From assembly GCF_003945345.1 (NCBI RefSeq), contig NZ_AP019308.1:5163501-5227500 (forward strand): a DNA stretch of 64,000 nucleotides, given 5' to 3'. The position numbers and the translations under genes were made by a program. The notes below the pieces were generated by a model. That model searched no databases. It had not been told where the DNA came from and saw only the letters and a list, made by a program, of their open reading frames with translations. This document shows, one piece after another, positions 8,068 through 17,822 of the stretch. Numbering within the stretch: the first letter of the stretch is position 1; every line of letters begins with the position of its first letter. The DNA comes from Paenibacillus baekrokdamisoli. GTDB taxonomy: Bacteria; Bacillota; Bacilli; Paenibacillales; Paenibacillaceae.

Positions 8068-9801
8068 CTAGCTCACACTCAGTTTGATTCTGACCTGCAA
8101 TCCGCCTAATTCAGATCGTGACACCGTAATGCCATATTCCTCTCCGTAGCGCAGTTGAATTCTGCGATGCACATTCATAAGTCCTGTCGTTTCCTCAATC
8201 CGATTCGTTGAATGGCGCAGCTTCTTCCGAAGAAGCTCAATTTCTTCATCCGTAATGCTCTCTCCGTTATCTTCAACATACATGGAGAATACATTCTCCT
8301 CTTGCTTACTATGAACCCATAGCTCGCCAGGTTTAAGCATATTGCCTAACGCATGCTTATACGCATTCTCGATAATCGGCTGCAGAATCAACCTTGGAAC
8401 GTGAGTAGCGGGAACATCTCCTTCAAACAAAACTTCTATTCGTTCCCCGTAACAGATCGATTGCATCTCTACATAAGTGCGAGAATGCTCCACCTCGAGC
8501 TCAAAGAGAATGTCATCCTCATCGTTACGAGTAATGAACTGAAAGTATTGTCCAATATATAAACAAAATTGATAAGCCTTCTCCTTCTGACTCTCAGATT
8601 TAATCAATCGGCACAGTACAAAAAAACAATTATATAAAAAATGAGGATTAATCTGCGATTGCAGTCGTTTCAGCTCCGAGCGCTGATTCCGAATTTGCTG
8701 CTCGTAATTTTCCTCGATTAATGTTTTCAAGGATCGCACAGTATCATTAAAGGCTTGGTATAAATAACCGAACTCATCAGCTCCGCGGTCGATCACTATC
8801 GGTTCGAGCCTGTTCTGCTGAACACGACGGAAGGAATGTACCAGCTTCATCAAAGGTCGATAAATAAATCGCAATAAAAAATAAGTAAAGAACAGCACGA
8901 TACAAACAGCAAGTGCACAAGCCCACCAGAATAAGGCTCGATACATCTGCAATGAACCCAAAACCATCTCTTCAGGTATACAAGTGATCGAATAGGAATT
9001 CCAAAGACTAGAAAATTTATATACGGAAAGAAACCGCTTACCATTAAAAATAATGGTTTCGTAACCTTCATCAGACTTCGATTCCCGCTTTTCTAATGCA
9101 AAAGCTTTCATTTGTTCCAACAAAGCTGGTTCCATACCACTTTCAATGTCCCAACCACGTTCCAAATTAATCAAAGCGCTCTGTCCACCACGCGTACCGC
9201 CAATTTGTGTTAATGTTTCTTTGATCTTAGTCGTGGATAACTCCACCCCTACAATATATAAAGGATTTTTGGCTGTATTACTTGGATATTGCATCGTAAT
9301 AAACAAGCGATCTTTCCAGTAAATGAACGGTTCTTCATACAACTTCTCATTATGCTGCATCGATGAATATTCAAGTTCATTCAAGTTGGTTTCATAATTA
9401 TTGCTTAGAATCGTACGCTCGATTAATGGAATATAGGCCTTTGCTTCCTTAATAAATGGACTTGAATCTTTCATGAGCTCCAGCCGTCGCTGGATATCCA
9501 ATATTTTGCGTGACCGCTCATAGGAGCTCATATCCGTACCTGTTATTGCAATTTCCATCATATCTTTATCCATCACATAGTTTGGTAAATAACGGCTTAT
9601 CCGATCTGCTTCCTTGTCCAGCGAGTCCATATAGAACCGTGTCGTATTCAGAACCGACTCTGAGATTTCGCTGCGAACATTGTCCGAGCCTTTCTCATTA
9701 ATCATCCATGTAACTGCCATCAGCGGCAACAAGGCCGCCAGAAAGGCAGCCATTATTTTCTTGAATATAGAGGAATCATGTAAAAAGAATAAGCTCTTCA
9801 T
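8068..9801 (-). CDS. Sensor histidine kinase, YesM type
   Basis: 577 residues. A transmembrane helix at ~14-33 (IMAAFLAALLPLMAVTW), an extracellular sensor region at ~35-285 and a second helix at ~288-312 (ALFWWACALAVCIVLFFTYFLL) come first. A HAMP segment to ~370 follows, then the His_kinase domain with LQSQINPHFLYNCFF (phospho-acceptor His) near residue 390. The ATPase domain has LILQPIIENAYKHAL as its N box and MYVEDNG as its G box. It should sense an extracellular saccharide or the loaded binding protein and phosphorylate the downstream YesN-like regulator. It lies 39 bp after the permease gene in the same operon. Confidence 0.92.
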   Translation of the reverse strand: MKSLFFLHDSSIFKKIMAAFLAALLPLMAVTWMINEKGSDNVRSEISESVLNTTRFYMDSLDKEADRISRYLPNYVMDKDMMEIAITGTDMSSYERSRKILDIQRRLELMKDSSPFIKEAKAYIPLIERTILSNNYETNLNELEYSSMQHNEKLYEEPFIYWKDRLFITMQYPSNTAKNPLYIVGVELSTTKIKETLTQIGGTRGGQSALINLERGWDIESGMEPALLEQMKAFALEKRESKSDEGYETIIFNGKRFLSVYKFSSLWNSYSITCIPEEMVLGSLQMYRALFWWACALAVCIVLFFTYFLLRFIYRPLMKLVHSFRRVQQNRLEPIVIDRGADEFGYLYQAFNDTVRSLKTLIEENYEQQIRNQRSELKRLQSQINPHFLYNCFFVLCRLIKSESQKEKAYQFCLYIGQYFQFITRNDEDDILFELEVEHSRTYVEMQSICYGERIEVLFEGDVPATHVPRLILQPIIENAYKHALGNMLKPGELWVHSKQEENVFSMYVEDNGESITDEEIELLRKKLRHSTNRIEETTGLMNVHRRIQLRYGEEYGITVSRSELGGLQVRIKLSVS

Positions 9802-9840
9802 CGTTTGTTCTCCTGTATTAATTAATAGAGCACTCCGATA

Positions 9841-10725
9841 CTATCCCTTCACACTTCCCATTACTATTCCTTTTATAAAAAATCTCTGTAAGAATGGATA
9901 GACAATAAGAATCGGAAATGCCGCAACGAAAATTTGCGCCGCTCGGCTTGTGCGATCCGACAGCTTGAGCATCAATTCGGCATTCTCCGCTTTAATAAAG
10001 CGGAAATCCATCTTGATAATCACAGTCTGCAGAAACGTTTGCAGCGGATAATTCTCAGTATGATTCATATACAGCATACCGTCAAACCAACTATTCCAAT
10101 GTCCCACCATCGTTAGGAGTCCCGTCGTTGCCAAGGCTGGCAGGGATAGTGGTACATATATTCTCCATAATGTAGTAAAATGACCTGCGCCGTCCATACG
10201 GGAGGCTTCTTCGAGTTCTTTAGGCAAATTACGATAGAAGTTAAGCAGTAGGATGACATTGAACACTGGAATCGCTGTTGGTAATATTAAAGCCCATAGA
10301 GTGTCTATCATTCCAAGTGATTTCACAGTCAGATAGGAAGGGATAAGACCTCCGCTGAACAAAATCGTAAATACGAATAGCCAAGCATAAAAGGTTCTCA
10401 ACCGAAATTGACGAGGATCTTTGGATAGTGGATATGCCGTTATAATCATCAACAACATACTAAGAGATGTTCCTAGAACAACACGTTGGATCGATACCCA
10501 GAATGCACGTAAATACTCCGGTTTTCCAAATACGTTATCATAAGCAGCAGTTGTAAAATCAATTGGCCACAGGGCAACTTTACCGGCTGCTGCCGAAGCT
10601 CCTGAGCTGAATGAAATCGCCAAAATATGAATAATAGGCATTAGGCATAAGAAGGATACAAGCGCCAGACAAGTAAAGTTGCACACTACAAATATTCTTC
10701 TACCTAATGATCTGTTTCTAGTCAC
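9841..10725 (-). CDS. Carbohydrate ABC transporter permease (LplC/YesQ-like)
   Basis: A 294-residue inner-membrane permease of the MalG/LplC type with six predicted helices. The ATPase-docking EAA loop is clear near residue 195 (EEASRMDGAGHFTTLWRIYVPLSLP). It pairs with the permease encoded 33 bp upstream. No ATPase gene lies in the operon. That is usual for this class in Paenibacillus, which share an MsmX-type ATPase encoded elsewhere (inference). Confidence 0.92.
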   Translation of the reverse strand: MTRNRSLGRRIFVVCNFTCLALVSFLCLMPIIHILAISFSSGASAAAGKVALWPIDFTTAAYDNVFGKPEYLRAFWVSIQRVVLGTSLSMLLMIITAYPLSKDPRQFRLRTFYAWLFVFTILFSGGLIPSYLTVKSLGMIDTLWALILPTAIPVFNVILLLNFYRNLPKELEEASRMDGAGHFTTLWRIYVPLSLPALATTGLLTMVGHWNSWFDGMLYMNHTENYPLQTFLQTVIIKMDFRFIKAENAELMLKLSDRTSRAAQIFVAAFPILIVYPFLQRFFIKGIVMGSVKG

Positions 10726-10758
10726 GGTATGTCTCCCTTCTGAATTACGAACGCATCA

Positions 10759-11673
10759 TTAGAAAATGCGGTAATTCGCTGCACGATAGGCTAAGATATA
10801 AGAAAGAGAAATGAATATAAAAGATACGATAGATTTCAATAAACCTACAGCCGTAGCGAAACCGAATTGAGCCTGCTGCACACCCATACGATAGACAAAG
10901 GTGTCTATAATATCCGCTCTTTCATAGACCGGCGGGCTATACAAGTTAAAGATTTGTTCAAATCCAGCATTGAGTACATTCCCAATATTAAGCGTAAACA
11001 TAAGCACGATGATCGGCATCATTCCAGGTAGCGTTACATGAAAGGTCTGTTTGATTCGTCCTGCGCCGTCAATTTCTGCTGCCTCGTAAAGCGATGGGTT
11101 GATGCCAGTTAGCGCAGCCAGATAGACAATCGTACCAAATCCAAACTCCTTCCACACATCCGATACGACCATCACATACGGAAACCAATCATTGCTTCCC
11201 AAGAAAAAAATAGGCTTTATACCGATTAAACCAAGCAACTGATTGAAAATACCAGAGGATGGAGACAATACATCAACTAAAATCCCGCTTAGCAGAACCC
11301 ATGATAGAAAGTGTGGCAAGTAAACGAGCGTCTGGAACGTCCGTTTTATCCATTCTTTCCGCAGCTCATTAAGTAATATCGCAATCGTGATAGGTACAAT
11401 CGTTCCAGCAATAATTTTCATCACAGCAATATAAACGGTATTGAAGAAAATGCGCCCGATATCCGGATAATCGATCATTAATTGAAAGTTCTTCAAACCA
11501 ATCAAGGGTGAGCCGAACATGCCTTTATTCGGTATATATTTCTGAAAAGCCATGATGATGCCTGCCATCGGGACATAGCAAAAAATCAAAACCAACAGTA
11601 TTCCCGGAAGAAGCATCAGGTGAAGAGGCCACTCCCTCTTCCACATCCGTGTGAGTACATTCATGCCATACAC
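10759..11673 (-). CDS. Carbohydrate ABC transporter permease (LplB/YesP-like)
   Basis: A 304-residue permease starting with the typical LplB N-terminus (W..EWPLHLMLLPGILLVLIFCYVPMAGIIMAFQ). It has about six helices and the EAA loop YEAAEIDGAGRIKQTFHVTLPGM near residue 200. It forms the heterodimeric channel with the next gene. Expression relative to the upstream binding-protein gene is probably reduced by the intergenic terminator at 11714-11743. Confidence 0.92.
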   Translation of the reverse strand: MYGMNVLTRMWKREWPLHLMLLPGILLVLIFCYVPMAGIIMAFQKYIPNKGMFGSPLIGLKNFQLMIDYPDIGRIFFNTVYIAVMKIIAGTIVPITIAILLNELRKEWIKRTFQTLVYLPHFLSWVLLSGILVDVLSPSSGIFNQLLGLIGIKPIFFLGSNDWFPYVMVVSDVWKEFGFGTIVYLAALTGINPSLYEAAEIDGAGRIKQTFHVTLPGMMPIIVLMFTLNIGNVLNAGFEQIFNLYSPPVYERADIIDTFVYRMGVQQAQFGFATAVGLLKSIVSFIFISLSYILAYRAANYRIF

Positions 11674-11713
11674 CTCTTTTGTTTAACTAAAGAATGGATC
11701 CAAAGTGGTTAAT

Positions 11714-11743
11714 AAAAAGAGGGATTGTTACACCCAATCCCTC
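11714..11743 (-). terminator. Intra-operon attenuating terminator
   Basis: GAGGGATTG/CAATCCCTC stem with a six-base loop, followed on the minus strand by CTTTTTATTAA. It lies between the binding-protein gene and the first permease gene, where partial termination would give excess binding protein. Confidence 0.75.
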
Positions 11744-11761
11744 GATCTATCCGCTTTGCGA

Positions 11762-13426
11762 TTATTTATGATCAGCGAACAACTCATTCACCTCTTTAGT
11801 AATTTCATCTCCACCAAGCTTTTTCCATTCTTCTACGAATTTATCGAACTCATCAACGGATACTTGATTCATCATAATTTTGAAGAAGACTTCATCCCGC
11901 TTCTTGAGCAAAATTTCCTGTCTGTCCACCATTGTCGGTGTTGGTGCACCATAAAATTTATTTTGTAGATATTGTTTGTTCTTCTGGATTGGCGGAACAA
12001 GTGAATAGACACCTTTGGGACCTGATATCAGATATTCCCACCACATGCTAGTATCCCCGTCAACATATTTCATCGCACGCTCATACCGTGTTCTTTGATC
12101 CTTCGTCTGCAGTATACTTTGATCTTTGTTTTCAATCGCTTTTGGCAGTATTTCACCGTTGTTGTCCAATTGTTTACCTACACGAAGTGGACTAAGCAGC
12201 CAGTAATTATTGCCTTTCTCTACTAGACCTTTACCGAACTCATATACTTTTTGTTCATTTGTTGGATGATTATCTACAGCAATCCATTGGTTCAGCAATT
12301 TAATAACGCCTTCCGGATGTTTCGCTTTCTTAGAGATGACATAATATTGATCAACACCGAGTCCAATTTGCGATAATGCTGGATCGCTATCTACTGTTGG
12401 AATCGGGAATGCTCCCCACTCCTGTACAACTTTTCCATCCTTGACTGCACCTTTAACGAGCTGAGCTGGTGTCCAAGATGCACCATATACCATACCAATA
12501 CTGTTGTCATAAATCAGTTCTGCCTCTTTTTCTACATCTTTAACAGCGAATTCAGGATCAAGCAATCCCTTTTTGAACATATCCTGAAGTGCACCAAGTG
12601 CTACCTTCACTTGCGGCTGAATATCACTATTGACCAAACCGCCTTTGCCATCATCAATCCAAATATTTCCATATGCATGGTATCCATTGAGGAAAGCTTG
12701 TAATCCTGTAACCCCTGTTCCAGAGTTAAATGGATCCTTGCTCACTGCAAGTCCGTACGATTTGCTCGTACCGCCAGGATTCTTGGTTTTAAAAGCTTCA
12801 GCAATCGTCATAACATCTGCCATCGTCTTCGGTTCTGGCAAATTCAACTTCTTCAGCCAGTCCGTACGTACATATAGGAACTGATAGCTGTACGGATTAT
12901 AAGAGCTAGGAATACCCATGAGCTTATTGTCGAACATCGCAGTCTTCATCTGCATGCCGCCATCCATCATCAAGAACTTCTTCGTTTCATCTGTCGCATT
13001 CTCGTCATACACTTTCGTCAGATCCATGATCATACCCGCTTCGGTCAGCTCTTTCAATTGTGTCGCATTAACCAAGAGGAAATCTGGAAGATCATCAGAT
13101 GCAATTGTGATTTTTACTTTTTCATTGAATTGACTGGTATCCGCTATCCACTTATTCGTAATCTTAACGCCAATATCTTTCTCATATGCATCATAAATGG
13201 CGTTTTTTGCAAAGCTCTCACCTTCATCAAACTTCAAATATTGATCACTTGGTGAAACTGTCGAAACTTCAATTACTTCATTTCCTTGATTAGATGCCTT
13301 ATCTGGCTGCTTGACTGGATCCTTCGTGTTAATACTTGTTTGATTACCCGTGTTATTCCCACATGCGGTAATAGCCAAACAAAGAATCAATGCACCGATC
13401 GTAAGTACCCTTCTTTTCATCTTCAT
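11762..13426 (-). CDS. Extracellular sugar-binding lipoprotein (LplA-like)
   Basis: A ~554-residue solute-binding protein. The start is put at the Met of MKMKRRVLTIG because GGAGGGG precedes it; an earlier in-frame ATG at 13441 lies before that RBS. A signal peptide ends in the lipobox LAITACGN, so the mature protein is a membrane-anchored lipoprotein. The mature part has the bacterial extracellular solute-binding fold of the LplA/YtcQ group, with typical aromatic-rich segments (SYNPYSYQFLYVRTDWLKKL; TSMWWEYLISGPKGVYS). It is the first gene of the operon with two permeases, a YesMN pair, Gfo/Idh and nanE. The context hints at an amino-sugar-containing saccharide. Confidence 0.9.
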   Translation of the reverse strand: MKMKRRVLTIGALILCLAITACGNNTGNQTSINTKDPVKQPDKASNQGNEVIEVSTVSPSDQYLKFDEGESFAKNAIYDAYEKDIGVKITNKWIADTSQFNEKVKITIASDDLPDFLLVNATQLKELTEAGMIMDLTKVYDENATDETKKFLMMDGGMQMKTAMFDNKLMGIPSSYNPYSYQFLYVRTDWLKKLNLPEPKTMADVMTIAEAFKTKNPGGTSKSYGLAVSKDPFNSGTGVTGLQAFLNGYHAYGNIWIDDGKGGLVNSDIQPQVKVALGALQDMFKKGLLDPEFAVKDVEKEAELIYDNSIGMVYGASWTPAQLVKGAVKDGKVVQEWGAFPIPTVDSDPALSQIGLGVDQYYVISKKAKHPEGVIKLLNQWIAVDNHPTNEQKVYEFGKGLVEKGNNYWLLSPLRVGKQLDNNGEILPKAIENKDQSILQTKDQRTRYERAMKYVDGDTSMWWEYLISGPKGVYSLVPPIQKNKQYLQNKFYGAPTPTMVDRQEILLKKRDEVFFKIMMNQVSVDEFDKFVEEWKKLGGDEITKEVNELFADHK

Positions 13427-13757
13427 ACTACCCCTCCACATTGTCTTAATATAATAGCTGCTTTGATGAAGCTTCCCTTCATAGTTCTAGTATAGGAAGG
13501 AGAGCGATCTTCATCCATATACTAGTCTTTACTTTCGTATACACCTCTTGACTACACGAGTGCCAGCTTGAACAGATTTAGATTGTAACCCCCGAGCCAG
13601 TGTTGAGAATACATACAGAATAATGGAAATATGTGTTACCTGTAGATTCGATAAATCAGATCAGCAAAAGCATAAAGAACCCGCTTCCCTATTATCTTAG
13701 GAGGCGGGTTCTTTAAAATAACGTTTTCGAAGGTAACTCTTATTAGAGGAACCATTT
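13427..13757. other. Intergenic region: sugar-operon promoter region and terminator
   Basis: It holds the presumed minus-strand promoter and regulator sites of the binding-protein operon, of which I cannot pin a clear -35/-10 pair, plus the terminator at 13674-13714. No gene seen. Confidence 0.5.
13674..13714 (-). terminator. Strong terminator after the tandem-GNAT gene
   Basis: AAAGAACCCGC(TTCC)/GGA(G)GCGGGTTCTTT perfect outer stem with flanking A- and T-rich tracts, 43 bp beyond the stop codon at 13758. Confidence 0.85.
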
Positions 13758-14612
13758 CTACAATGGCACATACATTTCGTATTGCTCAAGGGGCTGTTTT
13801 TCGAAGCCTAATTTTCTGAAAAAGCCTTCAAGAGAGGCATTGTTTGACAGGCAGACGGTCACTTTCTCAACCTTTTGTTTATGTGCTGCTTTATGGAGCA
13901 AAGAGCTTCCGAGCCCTTGGTTACGATACTTGGGATCAACCCATAGGAAGTTAACTTTACCCTGTGGGCTCATGGCGATCAGGGAGACTTGCCGATGATT
14001 GGCGTCATACGCACATAGAAAAGCTTCCTGTGTACTGGCAGCATAATAAGGCGTATCACTTTGCCAATTGATATGACAGTCGGGAAAAGCATTCCGAAAG
14101 GTTTCTAGTGTGTCAAATGTGATTTCTTCCATAGTATAAGGAAGGGTAGGAGAAACAGGTGGTATGGACGACACCATACAAGTGTAGTATTTCAGAGTAT
14201 ATACGGATTGGTAGCCATGCCTTTCGTAGAATTTAACAGCCCTATCATTATCCTTTATGACTTCGAGGAAAAGTTGTTTGCACTGAGCCGTCAATGCTAT
14301 ATTTTTATGCATTTCAACCAACTTATAGCTAATGCCTTGACCACGATAAGCAGGGGCCACACAAAGAGTGCCGCAGCGCATTGTCTTTAATCTGTCGAAT
14401 TGCCGGATACCTCCGAGAATCAAACCAATTGGACAATCTTGATCCAATGCGATAAAGGAATGATCCAGTGTATTACCCTCAGGGCCAAAAAAACGCGCTA
14501 CGAAAGTGTCCTGGTCCATCTTTAAGGGAACGAGATAATCCGAAAAGCCCAGCGTAAAAGCTTCAAAAATTTGGGTCATGGTTACGTTAGTGCATATTCT
14601 ATAAGTGATCAT
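13758..14612 (-). CDS. GNAT family N-acetyltransferase with two GNAT-like halves
   Basis: 284 residues. The N-terminal half carries a full acetyl-CoA loop (CVAPAYRGQGISYKLVEMH, residues ~82-100) and a typical NDRAVKFYERHGYQ end. The C-terminal half repeats the pattern (LWVDPKYRNQGLGSSLLHKAAHKQ, residues ~226-248). It is therefore a tandem GNAT of the type found in Firmicutes. The substrate is unknown. It appears monocistronic, with its own terminator. Confidence 0.85.
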   Translation of the reverse strand: MITYRICTNVTMTQIFEAFTLGFSDYLVPLKMDQDTFVARFFGPEGNTLDHSFIALDQDCPIGLILGGIRQFDRLKTMRCGTLCVAPAYRGQGISYKLVEMHKNIALTAQCKQLFLEVIKDNDRAVKFYERHGYQSVYTLKYYTCMVSSIPPVSPTLPYTMEEITFDTLETFRNAFPDCHINWQSDTPYYAASTQEAFLCAYDANHRQVSLIAMSPQGKVNFLWVDPKYRNQGLGSSLLHKAAHKQKVEKVTVCLSNNASLEGFFRKLGFEKQPLEQYEMYVPL

Positions 14613-14809
14613 CTTTGGTAAGCTCCTTATACCTTAGATAGCCTTTATCTTTGGGTGATCGGTGTGTCCGGCGAAAAATGTAGGGTTGTATGGCATAACA
14701 TGCGGCCGCTTCTCATACATCTATAGTGAACAACCAAGAATCAGCATACCTCTGTCAGACAGTTGCACCAGAAAAGGTAGGGAAACCCCATTAAGGAGGC
14801 TGTTTCTAA

Positions 14810-15013
14810 ATGAAGGTGCTTAACATTATCAGTCTGATTCTGATCATCCTCGGTGGCTTGAATTGGCTATCCGTGGGCTTATTCAAGTACGACGTCGTCA
14901 GTGAAATCTTTGGGGGAACGGAAGAAGTCGGATCGCGGATCGTGTATATCGTCGTCGGTGTCGCCGCGCTGTACGCTCTCGCACTTTTCTCGAAAGTAGC
15001 CAGCGAAGACTAA
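14810..15013 (+). CDS. DUF378 domain small membrane protein
   Basis: A 67-residue protein matching DUF378. It begins LNIISLILIILGGLNWLSVGLF (helix 1, with the conserved GGLNWL) and ends with a second helix (IVYIVVGVAALYALALF). It is an integral membrane protein of unknown function, common in spore-formers. RBS AAGGAGG lies ten bases upstream. Monocistronic, with a strong terminator. Confidence 0.9.
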   Translation: MKVLNIISLILIILGGLNWLSVGLFKYDVVSEIFGGTEEVGSRIVYIVVGVAALYALALFSKVASED

Positions 15014-15033
15014 AGAAAAAACAACAGTAGCCA

Positions 15034-15066
15034 CGGGACACGTCTGCCGGACGTGTCCCGCGGTTT
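15034..15066 (+). terminator. Terminator after the DUF378 gene
   Basis: CGGGACACGTC/GACGTGTCCCG perfect 11-bp stem followed by CGGTTTTG. Confidence 0.85.
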
Positions 15067-15164
15067 TGTGTTGCGTCGCGTCTTGGTTGCTTCTCGTATC
15101 CTGTCCAGTCGATACTATGGTCGTCAAGCTACGAAAGATCAAATTAAACTAAACATCGATGACT

Positions 15165-16322
15165 TTAAAGGGTCTCACTATCAAGCATGACATCACCATT
15201 GGGGTTCAAATACCACTTGCCGTCGGAAGTTTTGACTAAAGACAAGAGAATGTAACTTCGAAAATGAAGTTCCTCACCATTCTCCTTATCTCTAATCGTA
15301 AGAACTACATAAACGGTCGCTTTATTCGGCTCATAAGAAACGATTGTAGATTTATCCGTTTCGTATTCAATATCTTGTTTGAGAAATCTGTACTTAAGAA
15401 GGAGCAGCAGCTCCTCCCTGCTCGAAATGCCAAGACCAAGCGGTGCATCAGGATTTAGCATCGCCACCAGCGCTTCGGCATTTTCCTCATTCTTTGCTTT
15501 TATGCTAGCCTCCAACAGGGCAACGATGGCTGACTTATCTACCTCGGGCACACTCGCTTCCTTTTGCGAAAGAGATTTGAAATCGAGATATTCGGTTACA
15601 GATTGGATGTCGCGAATTACCCAATGGTCTCCATCTTCGCGATCCATTTTAATTATTTCATGCTCGATACGGTCCAGCAGTTCGTCCCCGCTTTTCCGAA
15701 TTGTCACGTCCGCGGATACTGTTACGTACGTTCCCCAAGATTGCAATTCAAAGCCCGTTATCGACGAAGCGCCGCCGGTCGTTTGGAAGTGCGTTGTAAT
15801 GATCGATTGGATGGTTCTTAGATCCGCTTTCTTCGGCTTTCCCCACGGGGCCTCATACACTTTGACGATCTTCGTGTCCGAATAAAAGTCCGCACCTAAA
15901 TAACTAGTTGCGTGAAACAATTGGTTCATGACTAGCGTATTGGCTCCGGAAACGATGATCATTGGTGCCTCCAGATCGTACACGAATCGCTTTCCGTCTA
16001 CGTACGTCGCTCCCGTCTTCAGATCAATCATAAATGAGGCGTCTTCCGAATCGGCGTTGATCACCTTTTTGACGGCGTCGTACTTGACTTTAAAACCCAA
16101 CGCCTGGACGACGCTACGAAACTCGATGTACACTCTCCCCCCTCGTATGACAGGAGCGGCGGTCGGCCGAATTTCTTTGTCCTGAACGAAGACCCGTATC
16201 GGCTTCACGACTGGCTTCGTCGCTGCGGATACCGAAGTCAAAGACATTAGCATTATTGCAATAACCAACGGCAGGATTAAAGCACTTTTAACTTTCAAAA
16301 TTTTCATCCTCCCTCTTATCAC
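15165..16322 (-). CDS. Secreted stalk-domain (copper amine oxidase N-terminal domain) protein
   Basis: ~380 residues. A signal peptide (ALILPLVIAIMLMSLTSVSA) is cleaved near AAT. Residues ~40-155 then form the copper-amine-oxidase-N / 'stalk' domain (IRVFVQDKEIRPTAAPVIRGGRVYIEFRSVVQALGFKVKYD). The C-terminal ~210 residues show two NTF2/DUF4440-like segments, one being ALLEASIKAKNEENAEALVAML. The start is uncertain: GTG 16322, ATG 16307 and TTG 16298 are in frame, and GAGGGAGG fits the TTG best (nine-base spacing). Function unknown; such domains occur on many Paenibacillus exported proteins and are not enzymatic. Confidence 0.8.
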   Translation of the reverse strand: MIRGRMKILKVKSALILPLVIAIMLMSLTSVSAATKPVVKPIRVFVQDKEIRPTAAPVIRGGRVYIEFRSVVQALGFKVKYDAVKKVINADSEDASFMIDLKTGATYVDGKRFVYDLEAPMIIVSGANTLVMNQLFHATSYLGADFYSDTKIVKVYEAPWGKPKKADLRTIQSIITTHFQTTGGASSITGFELQSWGTYVTVSADVTIRKSGDELLDRIEHEIIKMDREDGDHWVIRDIQSVTEYLDFKSLSQKEASVPEVDKSAIVALLEASIKAKNEENAEALVAMLNPDAPLGLGISSREELLLLLKYRFLKQDIEYETDKSTIVSYEPNKATVYVVLTIRDKENGEELHFRSYILLSLVKTSDGKWYLNPNGDVMLDSETL

Positions 16323-16477
16323 TCCAAGAATAAAATGACATTCCCTATTAGCATTCGATTACCAACATCAATTTTCCTTCAAAATTTTCCTTTTACGTCT
16401 CGGACGTTCCTTTTGACGAAGGATACCGCTTTGTAATATGGCCATAGCTTTAGGCAGTTGTTTGCAACATGTGACTA

Positions 16478-17533
16478 TTATTTTGTAGTCAATATTAATT
16501 GTTCCGCTTTCCAGTGCAATTCCCATACATTGCATGTTTGATTGGCCAATATAATACAGGTTGCATCTATCTCCGGGTAGTAAGCAAACATTGCCGCCAC
16601 ACCCGCATTTGAACCCTCTTTGGACATTCGAATAAGGTTACCCTCATTATTATAGATAAAATGAAAACCATAGCCATTTATGATTTTCCCCCATTCAAAT
16701 TTCTGTTCTATTTTAGAATGAGGTTTCATAATTTCCTTTGTCATCTCTCTCGATAAAAGCTTTCCATCTACCAGTGCCCGCATAAATATATCAAGGTCAC
16801 CAACAGTAGTATAGGCACCTCCATCAGAAGTGCCAATCGGAGGAAATGAATAAATATTCTTACGCCATACAACTTCATTGTTCTCGTTAGTAATGGCGGC
16901 ATATCCTTCAGCTACAGGAGCATCACCATCATCTTTTGAGGTAAATGACGTGTTCTGCATACCGCAAGTGTTAAATATGTTTTGAACGACATAATTTCGA
17001 TAGTTTTCATGGGTTACTTCTTCGATTACAAGTCCAAGCAGCACAAATGCGCAGTTATTATAGCTGACGTTAGTTCCCGCCTTGAATTTTGGTTCCTTAT
17101 ACGCAAATTGCGGAATAAAATCGGCACAATTTCTTATTGAATAATTGGGCTTGCTTATAAACAAATCTTCGTAGCTCTCTCCCTCTTCTTCATCCGCATC
17201 ATCTGCAATACCGGATGTATGAGTGAGTAAATGAGCTATAGTAACGTCAGTGGGTATTTTGGTGTCAGCTAGGTCTATGATATCCCTAATCCGGTCATCT
17301 AGTTTTATCTTTTCCTTATCCACAAGCTGTAAAATCGCTACTGCTGTAAACAACTTCGTGACAGACGCTGTATCAAACATAGTATTAATATGATTAGACA
17401 CTTTGAATCCCTTATGGGCCAAGCCATACGCACGAGCAAATATGATTTTATCGCTTTTTTTAACAAGTCCTGCACCGAAAAAATTATGTTCCTCATAGTA
17501 TTGATCAAATAATGAAACCAGGTCTTTATCCAT
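16478..17533 (-). CDS. Serine hydrolase of the beta-lactamase / class C PBP family
   Basis: 351 residues from the ATG at 17533, chosen because GGGGGACGAGAG directly precedes it; an upstream ATG at 17554 encodes part of that RBS. The SxxK active site is present in FDTASVTKLFTAVAILQ near residue 60, and the YxN motif in VSYNNCAFVLLG near residue 157. A late HxG-like motif is not obvious. There is no signal peptide, so it is probably cytoplasmic. Members act as esterases or D-aminopeptidases rather than resistance enzymes; the substrate is unknown. Confidence 0.85.
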   Translation of the reverse strand: MDKDLVSLFDQYYEEHNFFGAGLVKKSDKIIFARAYGLAHKGFKVSNHINTMFDTASVTKLFTAVAILQLVDKEKIKLDDRIRDIIDLADTKIPTDVTIAHLLTHTSGIADDADEEEGESYEDLFISKPNYSIRNCADFIPQFAYKEPKFKAGTNVSYNNCAFVLLGLVIEEVTHENYRNYVVQNIFNTCGMQNTSFTSKDDGDAPVAEGYAAITNENNEVVWRKNIYSFPPIGTSDGGAYTTVGDLDIFMRALVDGKLLSREMTKEIMKPHSKIEQKFEWGKIINGYGFHFIYNNEGNLIRMSKEGSNAGVAAMFAYYPEIDATCIILANQTCNVWELHWKAEQLILTTK

Positions 17534-17614
17534 CTCTCGTCCCCCCTTAATCATACAGCTCCTTTATTTTACCATTTATGCACAACTTGTTTGGTTAAAA
17601 AATTACTATAACTA

Positions 17615-17804
17615 TACTGACTTTGACTGCTTTCTTCCGGTTCTTGTTTACATCCTGTTTGCAGGAAAGCCCAAAGAGGGCTGTGACAGGTCACCGCTCA
17701 GCAACCTGTCACAGCCCCTAAACCCGCGTGGGACGCGATCTCTCGCTTATGCTCCTCTCCCGTCGCAATCGGATTGTCCGCATAAGAAATCCAATGCCCC
17801 AGCT
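17615..17804 (-). repeat. Sulfurtransferase-tail repeat with terminator hairpin (copy R2)
   Basis: On the minus strand this starts at AGCTGG, 18 bp after the stop of the stalk gene at 17823. It reads, after a one-base indel, W-I-S-Y-A-D-N-P-I-A-T-G-E-E and then H-K-R-E-I-A-S, which is the C-terminus of a 3-mercaptopyruvate-type sulfurtransferase. A strong hairpin (GGGCTGTGACAGGT/ACCTGTCACAGCCC) and a segment shared with 19325-19425 follow. No other part of a sulfurtransferase gene is present. Confidence 0.75.
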
Positions 17805-17822
17805 GTCGCTTGCGGAGTTTCC

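Noticed and set aside
13758..14612. Two separate GNAT genes fused by a frameshift
   Set aside because: The frame is continuous and both halves are known to occur together in single Firmicute proteins, so it is a natural tandem GNAT.
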